DNA from: Plumapathes pennacea
Lineage: Eukaryota > Cnidaria > Anthozoa > Antipatharia > Myriopathidae
Direction of reading: 5' to 3'
Length of the DNA stretch: 64,000 nt
Assembly: GCA_964036295.1 (NCBI GenBank)
Contig: OZ038465.1
Span: forward strand, 14,926,667 to 14,990,666
Position 1 is the stretch's first letter, and every line of letters starts with the position of its first letter. Shown here in pieces: positions 11,453 to 22,500 of the stretch. Made by a program: the position numbers and the translations under genes. The notes beneath the pieces are model-generated. The model searched no databases. It was not told the origin of the DNA and saw nothing but the letters and a program-made list of their open reading frames with translations.

Positions 11453-14400
11453 TCAACGGAGATAAGAGGGACAGTCAACCTTCATCTGCTCCCATCCTTC
11501 GCTGAAAACATTAACAACATCTGCAATGAAAATCAGTTGAGAACAGTCAAGTAATTTCCCATGCTTTGTAAAAGTTATGGGGTATTGTTGTGACATAATG
11601 GCCGTCAAAATCTAAATCAAGAGGTGTATGCATGTCTATCGATCGATGACAACATAAATTTTAAGGGTTAAAGTCGCAGAAACAATGTCGCGAGAGATTC
11701 CCATGTTCACTACCACTGCTACTCGAGAAAACCCTTCGGTGCGCCTGTCGACGGATTCCGCAACGTTTTAAAGTCGCCAGACTTAGGCCTGGTTCAGATG
11801 CTGCTCCTGACATGCGCCGAACCTAATGTTTGAATTAAGTACGGCAGAAGAGCGGCGTCTGAATCAATTAGGTTCGGCATATTTGAATAGGTACGGCAGC
11901 GGTATTAGGTTCGACTGACGCTGTCGCATAATCCGACGTGGGAGCGACGTTGATTCCCAGACGCCGCTCTTCACATGTGCCGTACCTATTGCATGAATTA
12001 TTTTAAATTATTTTGAATTAAAAACATGTGTCCTTAAACATAAGCACTATTGTGCATTTGGTGTGGCAGGAAAAGTTCGCCGTTTGAATCAACAGTCGCT
12101 CCTATGTCGAACCAGGGTCGAATCTATTACTATTAGGTTCAGCGCATGTCAGGAGCGGCGTCTGAACCGGGCCTTAGTCACGCCCGTTTTTTTACCTCTT
12201 AGGGATCAAAAAAAATTCTCGACGAGCAACCCCGTGATTTTTATGCGCGAGTTCCCCCCCCGTATGCCTGTCATTTATCTGTCTGCATTTGTAGTATGCA
12301 AGAAAACCCTACCTACCTTGATGCAGCGGTTCTTTGTCTGTGCACTCGAGGTTCTCCTCCAAGTGGTTTTTGGACGAGACTCCCAAGATAACAGCATCTG
12401 GTGTTATAAAAAAGCAGCCATCACATGTATGCCAGCTAATTCACGAATAATGATAGCAGACAATTCATATATTTTTTTATAGTGCAAATCCCCTTTTGAA
12501 TTTATGAATTTGTTCCCTTGTGCCCCGGCCAATAAGCCACTTTCACACTCATGCGCAGTTTGCATGGGAACCTGGTTATTTGGTTTGAATACAATTGTCT
12601 AGAAACATCAAAGCAGCAAGACAACTGTAAGCTCGCGAATTTGTAAAAAGTACTTTTGCGGGAGTGGGTATTTAATAGAACTTGTTCAAGGCCACATCGT
12701 AAAAATTGCTCAATTTTAGGTATGTGAAAGTTCGCATCCGTTTCCGCGGGCCTCCACTTTTGCTGAACCGCGTATTCGATTTAGTCTCAGTTTTGAAAAC
12801 CCTCATTTACGAGGCGGCAGAGGGTAAAAATTATAAAACTTAGACGCTCGAAATGGGAGAATAATTCTTCACCGAGTCCAAATCTTTGAACCGGAAAGAG
12901 ACCTTCCGGAGTCGCACTGAAAAAAGTCTATCCGTGACTTCATTACTCATGTCATGCACAGCTTATGTTCAACATCTACATATTCATCAGAGGCCATGAT
13001 ACTCCAGCCTGGGCTGCATTCAAGCTAAATACGTGCTTAAAGAAAACACGCCTTTCTTCTTTTGGCTGAGTTTCAAGTCGAATAAATCTGATAACTTGTT
13101 GACATTACTTGCGGTTTTGGTCAAATTCATTTTCGAATTCTTCTTGTCTCAGTTCTCTTCAGCAGTTTTCATTACTGGCAAAAACTATGCGAAGCAAAGC
13201 AAATATAATCAAACGATAGAAATGTTTCGACAAGCTGAAGTCGCTCGATCGCGATCAGGGCTGTCAGTGGTCACGGGTCTTTCAACTTTGACTTGCGCTT
13301 GTCAAACCGAGAATTTACCAAAACCTCTGTGATAATGGTTCTGAAGTGCAACAGATCTACTGGCAATTCAGGAATACAATGATAACAATCAAAATAACTC
13401 CAGAAAACGTCTTCCCATCTCTTCGTTTCTCCATGCGTATTCGCTGATGCTCAAATTTCAAAGGCAATTGTTGACACAGCATGACGGACTGACTGACTGA
13501 CGCAGTCTTAACTGCAATAAGGTGGGACGCTTAAAAATGCCACAGCAAAAACTACTTCGACGATCGCGTTCTCAATTTTGTTGCGTTGTCGGTAATATCG
13601 ATACTGCCCAAATTGGGAACAGAACGACTTCCATATTTGGAATCCATTGTTGACAGCACCAGGACACATTCCAGTTGACTGGATCGCATGAAACTTCACT
13701 TGTCAGCACTTTGTGCTGAAAGCGAGCTTAAAAACCAATCTCAACGGAGAGATATACTTGACAGATACTCGTTTATACGGCCAGTAAAAGTACTATTTGC
13801 AGTATTTGCTACTGCGCATGATTGTGGAATGTCTGCATTTCTTTTTTGTCATGGTCACGTGGCAAGACGGAAATATGATCTTCACTATGCTCCCATTGAT
13901 CGATCATCACTGTCTCACTAGAAGTGCGCAAGTCCTTGTGGACAACTTTGAAAATGTACTGCACACGAGGTTCTGGGGGAAAGTTGGACGAAAGACGAGA
14001 ACGGTAAGGCAGCACTCAGTCAAAAGTAAAAATAGTGAACACCCTGGAACGTCTACAAAGGTACCGTGAATTAGTGACGTGTACCTCCAAATTTGCCATC
14101 CATCTTGGAATGATGGTACATCCAGCGAAGCGACGCCTCGGCAGTGGACACGTGACCCTCACCGTAGATTCGATCAAGAGTAATTTTCAGTTTATCCACC
14201 ATTTCAAACAGAAACTTCTTCCAGAATCGTTCCTGGTAGCTGAGAGAAAGAGAGATAAACAAACTTGTACTGTACGTGAAAGAATATACTATAATAGTAA
14301 TGACTCACGCTTTAGCCGCCCGTCCTGTCTTGAAAAATCTGCCCTTGGGCTGTTTATCAGGATCAGCATTGATCTCGTCATAGCTATGTTTTCCGGTTAA

Positions 14401-17400
14401 CAGTCCTCCGCACAGCTGAAGAAGACAACGCAACAAATACCGGTATTTTGACATATTTACCAGTAGTTCTCTAAGTTCTACTTCATATTACAGTAAACAG
14501 GCGAGTAGACGTCGGGAAAAACCAACAAGTGCATGTGTGAAAGAGTGATTGCGTTAGTCAGAGCATGAGTGCGTATATGAATGAGTACATTTATGAGTAA
14601 GTACGTGAAGAAGTAAGTACGTGAAGGAGTAAATACGTGAAGGAGTGAGTGAGTACGTGAAGGAGTAAATACGTGAAGGAGTGAGTACGTGAAGGAGTAA
14701 ATACGTGAAGGAGTGAGTGAGACGTGAAGGAGTAAATACGTGAAGGAGTGAGTGAGTACGTGAAGGAGTAAATACGTGAAGGAGTGAGTGAGTACGTGAA
14801 GGAGTAAATACGTGATGGAGTGAGTGAGTACGTGAAGGAGTAAATACGTGAAGAAGTAAGTACGTGAAGGAGTAAATACGTGAAGGAGTGAGTGAGTACG
14901 TGAAGGAGTAAATACGTGAAGGAGTGAGTGAGTACGTGAGGGAGTGAGTAGGTGAAGAGTGAATACGTGAAGGGTACTGCGAAAACGCAAACTTTTCTTT
15001 GCGGACTGGCCTTCCGTTCACACGTATCCGGTGAATACAGTCACGAAAAACTTTTGAATAAGATGTTTATCCGTATACTTGTGGACGGGCGAAGGCGCAA
15101 AATTCACCGGATTCGCTTTCGTGTGGACGGATAATTTCACTGAAAAATGTAAACTTTTGAAAACTTCATCAGAAAACGATGTCGTGTGGACGTAATACTT
15201 TTATTCCGTTTTCAGTGAAACGTAAACGTAAACGTTTGAAAACACATCCGTGTGGACGTAGCCTCAGTACATGCGTACGTGAGTGCGTGCGTGTGAATAT
15301 AGTGACGGAGTGTATATCTCGCGCGCAAGAGACTGATGTGACTGAGGAAGGTCGGGGGATTAGGCGCATACGCTGGAGACTCCCGCACAGAGTGGGAGAG
15401 TATGTAATGCCAATAAAGGGAAATGAACTAAGAATGAAAGACAGTGTAAACAGGACGACTAGTGAAAACCAACAATACCGGACTGTATGCATAAAACCGA
15501 ATTCCCAGTCTTCTTATGCAAGGAAAAAGTTCTCTCTCCACTTCTCTGAAAAAAAGGAAGAATTATTCGACAGTCAAGAAAGTGGAAGTGAACATTTTCA
15601 ACTCTCCTTACAATCAAGTGCAGTCATACCTTCACCAATGACCCGCTTTAAATAACAGGGCATGCTTGTTTGAAGCACGATTAAGGAGTTTTTGCTCACA
15701 AAACGGCTTAATTCCTTACTGTGTTTTGAGCTAGAACGAACTTCTTAGGAACTTCAAAAAACCAGACCCTGGTTGTACAAATCATCAGCTGCCTCCTACC
15801 CTTCCCCAGGACATTAAATGTGTAAGAAATGTTTCTGTTCACCTTGTTATTGAATTGTACATTCCTTGGTAGACTGTTGGCAGCACATAATTATTCATTT
15901 TGCATAGGTAGTATATTTCTGCCTGCAGGGAAAATACAGCAATACATAATTGATTACGATAAAGAGCCAATAACAGAGGTGAAACCTGGGTTAATCCAAA
16001 CCCATCTTCTCCTCTCATCTTCCTATTCCGGAATAGACTCATTCGAATACGCTCTCAATTCATTCCAGCTTTATGTTCTAGGTTTCCTACCAAACAGATT
16101 ATCTTTGCAATTATTTAATTTTTTTCACCATTTTTTTATATGACAGGTGATCAATATTACTGAACCAATGACTATATCACTGTCAATCGGAGATGGGATC
16201 GCCCTTTTATGTGGTCAACCAGGCCAGGAGCAGAATTACTAGCCCAGAAAGCTCCAAATATAACAAACTAGGAAATATAATAGAATTATGTACAGCGCAG
16301 TACATACCACTTGCCAAGAAGCATAGTTGGACAAACCAAACTCTTTAAATTTTCCCTCTAAAAATGCAAAGATGGTCGTTCAGTCAAGCATTGGACATCT
16401 TTGGTCACTTTAGATTTTCAATATCTTAGATATACTTTTACAGTAAGATCAATATTTTTCAATACCTGTTATTAATGTTCCATATTCATTACTTAATCAT
16501 CATTATTATGATTTTTGGAGATATGAGCTTTGTTAGCTATCTGTAAACTTAAATTTAAATATAGTTTATGTTATGTTATGTTATGTTACGACTAGTATGA
16601 TGTATGATATATTACTGCATTTTACTTCTGCACATTGGTTGAGGGTCATTTTAGAAGCACAGTTGCCTGACGTTTAACCCAAAGATCTATTTCATGAAAA
16701 TCCTTCACTCTCCACTATTAGCAAAAAGCAAACACTTTAAAATGTCTCTGTCAGTCATATCGTCCGAAATTGCAGGAACAAAATGGCTTGGAATCAAGTG
16801 CCGCCAGACTATCAATATTCTCTGACATCTCTGTCACGCATATTTACTTGATAAGGACGGGTGACCCTAAAATGAGGAATGGCGGAATATGCCCCCAAAC
16901 ACTAAAATGAGGAACGGCGGAATATACCCCCAAACACTAAAATGTGGAACGGCGGAATACCGTTTATTCTTGGGGCACTAAACACTAGACAATGCAGCAA
17001 CGGAGCTTATATGCAACTGTGCAGAACAGAACAGAACATGCATTTGAACATGAAAACAAAACGAATTACATTTGAAATGTGACCTATTTTTCCATTCGTT
17101 TGGTCATTTTGCTGTGAAGCGAAATCCCTTGCTGGCCCGTACGATTACATGGGGAAAAGTCAGCCCGGTTAGCCGGGATCGCGGTATCTTACAGCCGGTT
17201 CTCGTGTAATCAGGTTCTTAAGGGACTTTTAAAATATAATATATTAAAATATATTTACCCATTAGATTCGTCAGAAATATTTACCAAGGTCGGCCATTTG
17301 AACAGGAAAACAAACCGAACTACGTTCGATTAAAAGCGTGACTTATTTTGCCATTTCGCGATCAGCTTTAAAATATACGAAAAAGGGCTAATCCGTAATC

Positions 17401-19558
17401 AGCTTAAAAATATAGAAACAAAAGTGGCTAAAAAATCGATCAGATTAATCAAACAGCAACAGGAACATTAACAGGGTCTAAGATTTGTATATATACCAAA
17501 GATATAGAATGATCAGCTATAAAGTCCTTGTTTCTTACAAAAAAATACAAGTTGCTGAATATTGGCAGACTTACGGAGTAGGGAAAAGGACCAATTCACA
17601 GCCCAAATTCATTTCGTAGATGCGTGTGGTGAAGGTCATCCATTGCCTCTCGATCTGATGCCGTTACTTCTACTTCTGGGTAGAAACGCTGCCCATGCGA
17701 ATACACTCCAGCTTTGGATGGTAGTGCACAGGGTCCGGCTTTATCGACATGCGCAAGCCTCCACGTGGGTCTGGGATTTGTCTTAGCTCCAGTCGAGCAA
17801 GCACGAAGTCCCACGGTGGCGGGGGAACTACTTTAGCCTCTCCTTTCGATGGCTTTGGACGGATGTTCTTTCGGCAGCCATAACATCGGTAGACCCGGCT
17901 ACCCTTCAGCCACTTCACTTTGAACGTGGTGGTGTCTAACCTTGGCTTGGAGACTGTTGGTAACCTCTCCCGGTAGCCCTCTGTTGACCTTTGCACAACT
18001 TGCCCCGAACGCTGGCGTTGCCTTTCCGCCTCTCCTGGTTTGCGGCCAACTGATTTCGGAATGTTAATGTATGCACATTAAGTCAAACTCTTTCCATTCT
18101 GTTTGCTTTTCCGTCCAGCTACCGCCAAATGCTGTGCTTGCAACTCCTCCAAAGACAACGAGTGAATTTTATTGTTAACTCTCTCCTTCTCTGCATGAGA
18201 TTTAGCTACGTAAAATGGAATGGAACCTGCAATCTTGACAAAAACGGTCCCCGAATTCGATAAGGACCCTCGCCCACAATAGCGCTTTCGGCATTTCTTT
18301 TTTCCTCTTCACAAATGCTCTTGACAAGGTCAACTGCTTGCGTCCAGGCCAACTTTCGGTCTCCGTGCAGTTGCTTCTTCCGGTCCTTCATCCGCTTATG
18401 TTTTGATTCGGCTGCGTTGTTATAAAAGAAGTTCTCACCCAGTCCAACACGTTCTCTCACCGGCGCGAGCATCTTTTTCTTCATGTCCTGGGCAATATAA
18501 GTAACGAAGTACCTATAAAACTCAGCATCACTCTCATCCGATAGCCCTCTTGCACTCTTTTCCCTCTCATTCCAGGTTCTTTCTAGGCTCAGAAGCTTCG
18601 CATCAAAGTCATCGCAACTCTCAGCATCAAATAGCCCTTTCTTTCTGGTGACGTCACTGCCAAAGATGTCGCACAGGAATGGAGTAAACTGGGTTGACTC
18701 TCGATCAGATCCCACGAAGCGGATGTTCTTTAACTCTGGCTCAAGTCCGATTAAGGTTGATCCAAAGTAGTTAAAGGTCTCCGTGTCTTTCCGGGTATGA
18801 ATTAACGTGGGACCAAGTAAAAGTGGGAAATTTCCAGTACGTCTATCTTCCAGAAGAAGATGTCGGTAGGTTGTAGGTGTCACATAGAAATTACCAATGT
18901 TGAAGGTTGTGTCGATCGACAGCACACAACAGTTTTCCGTGGTGTTCACACAGAATCTATTCGCATCAGTCACCTGTCGATTAGAGCTGACAACACAAGC
19001 AGGACTTGGGGCAACTTGAAGGCGTGGAATGTACGGTTTTCCTGTCTCTTCTTATTGTTTTGACTGAATAAATGGGCACCTCTTCGTCGTTTTGATAATA
19101 CGATGGCGAAATGGTGTCGCTTTGGCTTATCATATCGTCATCATGTTGTTCTCCATCACTAAAACCAAGCAAAAGTGCATATTAAATGTTGTTATTCATA
19201 TCAGTTTCTGTGAAAATTAAGCTGTACGCGTAACGTTATAACTACGGCTTGCCTTTCAATATATGGTTAAAGATTCATATGAAACTTTACCAAATAGAAA
19301 CTGTAAAAGAATGGCTCCGCAAGACCTATGTTTTATCCTTTTTGAATTCCATTTCGATAATCTCAAACGCAGTTTACATTGTTAAAGTACAAACTTCTGC
19401 AGTGCATGTACCACTCGATCGTACTCGACTCGTCGAACCACCGATTGATTGACATCACAATCTGCCCGTTTTTCAAACATGCGGTCATCCAGTCACGGAC
19501 AGCTGAAATTTTCTTGCTAAACTCAAACGGAATTCTCACCTTCAATAGTTGCGTCCTT

Positions 19559-19599
<41 letters not shown>

Positions 19600-22500
19600 G
19601 AGCCGGGCCAGCGTAATAGAGTCTAGATTTTGACATGCATAGGCTTTTAACGCACCGCACGATGGCGCTATTACTGGGTATTTCTCTACCCGTGATTTTA
19701 TAAATGAACACATTAATCTCTGAAACTGAAACTGTTTTACGCCTGTGTACTTACCTTTGAAACTTTATTTCCAGGAAAGACTGAAGGTATTCGCCTCGCA
19801 CGGCACTGACTCGCAGTCTTTTTAGCACCCAGTCACAAACACTCCAGAGGGATGATCTACTGTCACCATTAGATAAGAAGACCCAGACAGGTAGATATTA
19901 ACCTTATTTTATGCAGAATGGTTTCAAACTTCAAAAGTTCAGGCGTATGTTTGATTTGACCAAACGGACGCGCATGCGCATCTCTTGACACTTCCCCAAC
20001 CTTAAAGAATAAGAAATTTGCTTAGACCCAGTTCAGATGCCGATCTTTTCATGAGCAGAACTTAATTCGAAAATCAAATTACTAGCGTGATATCGCCTTT
20101 TGATCCAGATGCCAAATTTAATTCAACTGAAGCAAATAAGCCTTTTAGCGCAAACTAATTATAAAAAAATACTCTTTCGTACTTTATGCATTATCTGATT
20201 CGACTCATAAAGAGTTCGGCGTCTGAATCAGAGTCGCTCCAAAGCCGTAATTCCAGGCGAACTTTTATCCTCATAAAGTCGACAATCAGCATTCGAGGAA
20301 CGTTATGTTCAGTACATTCTTGACAAGGATAAAACTGTATTTATTAAGATATTTTACCTTGAGCAATCCTTTTCCGTTGCCACCAAGCTCTTCGGAAATG
20401 CAGCGTGTATCCATTACAAAATAATGGCCAGATTTGCAACCAATGGTGAATATAAACCCACCACAAGTATACAGACCCACTTTGGTTTCAGCGCAATCAT
20501 AACATTGGCGGACTGCTGCCATGAAATTTCGTCTGCCACCAGAGGTAAAAACTGCGTTAGGCGAAATCAGGAGCTCGTTGAATTCAAGGTCTGCATCAAT
20601 GACGTGAGATTCTCTCAGTATCTTGTAGGCCTCCGACACGTCATACTGACTGCCTAAATCCCGATAGGAGTTGAACTTCTCGGGATAGGTTTGAATGACC
20701 TCTTCAGCGAGGGAAGCCATCATCTGGAACTCGTCTTCTCCACTAATGCTATCCTCCTTCGTATAAATGAGATGAGAAAACGCCAGTGATAGGAATGCAC
20801 AACTGTTAGTTCCGTCGCTGGACGCACTGACTGCAGCGGCAGCATTTTCAATGGCGCTGTTCTGACTTACCTGGTATGTCAAGAAAGCTCGGCGCACTTG
20901 CCTTGTGCAAAATATGGGCAACATCCTGTGCAGTAGGCCTGTCTTCGGACTTGAAACTGGTGCACTGTTCAAATAAGTGCAGAATGCCATACCAGTCGGT
21001 AATTTGGAATACGCTGTATTTCTGTGAATGGCTTGGCTTTACCTTCATCATGAGTAATCGTTCCAGCTCACTGAGACACTGGCCCTGTTGCACTTTCTGT
21101 AGTTCTATCTGAAATGGATATTTAAGGTCGGGATTGACGATCACATGGAAGACCATGCCAAAGGCCCAGACATCTGCTGCCTTTAAATCTTGGATAGATA
21201 GCGTGAACTTGTCTGAATTTTCTACAAACAACTCCGGAGCTCGGTATACTGGAGTACCACGTGCGAGGTTAGCTGTGGCGAGGCGACATAGTTGGGCTGT
21301 CTGGTTAACAACAGAGCGGCTCTCTTTAAAGTCGGCCAGCTTGCAAATTATGGGCTTTTCCTTGAACTCTTTATGTAGGGCCTTCGTGTCAGTCATAGTG
21401 CAATAATGTTGGTTTGACACCAGAATGTTGGCAGGTTTAATGTCCCGATGTACTATTCCGCTCTGATGCAGGTACGCTAACCCCTTGGCCGCGTCTTCCG
21501 CAGTTTTATACTGAAAGGGAAACTGCTGAATAACTCCTCTACTTTCGGTAAGCCGAAGAAAGTCCTCGAGGCTGCTCACCCTCTCCGATTCTCCAAAAGG
21601 GCCAAAATCAAAATATACATACTCCAACATCATGGCGCACGGATCGACGCACATGTTCATTCCTAATCCCCTTTAGGATTTTTGCCTCCTTCATGAAAAG
21701 GCGCTGCTCATAGTTGTCCTTGCTCAAAAGTTCTTTAACGATGATTTTCTCGCCGTTAGGGCTGCCTCTTTTAGCGACGAAAACGGAGCCAAACGTTCCT
21801 CTTTCGATTGGGTCTTTTTTCTCCAACAGATCGCTCCAGTGAAATATGGGAAAATCTGCGCCCAAAAGTGTTCATAATGCATTCGACGCCGTAGACAGCT
21901 TTAACGCAGGAAATCCAAGGGACATGTTCAATAGTCACATTGCACCCGTGTTCTCAAATGGCGAAGATTACAGTGTGATAAGCTAGCACATGCGAAATTT
22001 GTGCTAAATGTTAAAAACTATTCACACTATTCAGCTGTCAAAATGTGTCAAATTCGCACCTCAGCACCATTGTCTGCGCAAGCAAAACTCGTGGGTTAGT
22101 TGCTAGTGTTACTTCCCACGAAAAACCTGTAATCTCGTGGGGTCTTTCACAATGTATTTACGAAATATTACAATTTCCGGAATGTCTTCGTGTCTCGTTT
22201 GTCTTACAAGCAAGTTTATTACCTTTTTTGTTAAAGAATTTATTTACAAGGTATATAAATATATCTGAGCTAGGTAATAGACAAGTTTTTTGTTGTTGTT
22301 ATTGTTGTTGTTGTATTTTTTTTATTCTCTTCTTTCTTTCTTTTATTTAATTTTTCTCATTCCGCATTTTAGTGTTTGGGGGTATATTCCGCCGTTCCGC
22401 ATTTTAGTGTTTGGGGGTATATTCCGCCATTCCACATTTTAGTGTTTGGGGGTATATTCTGCCATTCTGCCGTTCCACCGTTCCGCCATTCCACATTTTA

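Noticed and set aside
13809-14015. Possible duplicate of AKR7 exon 11 (AACCTCGTGTGCAG similar to AACCTCGAGTGCAC)
   Set aside because: Similarity lasts under 30 bp, the frame does not continue into the family sequence, and the same stretch exists in both gene copies. The true exon 11 is complete elsewhere.
14478-15021. Long minus-strand frames of HSLLHVFTPSRT type (155-170 aa)
   Set aside because: They translate the intronic minisatellite and have no counterpart in copy B apart from the diverged array.
20870-20885. Intron starting at CAG/GTAAGT within the kinase
   Set aside because: The site is a perfect donor, but coding-like sequence resumes at once in another frame with no room for an intron, so a frameshift is the simpler reading.
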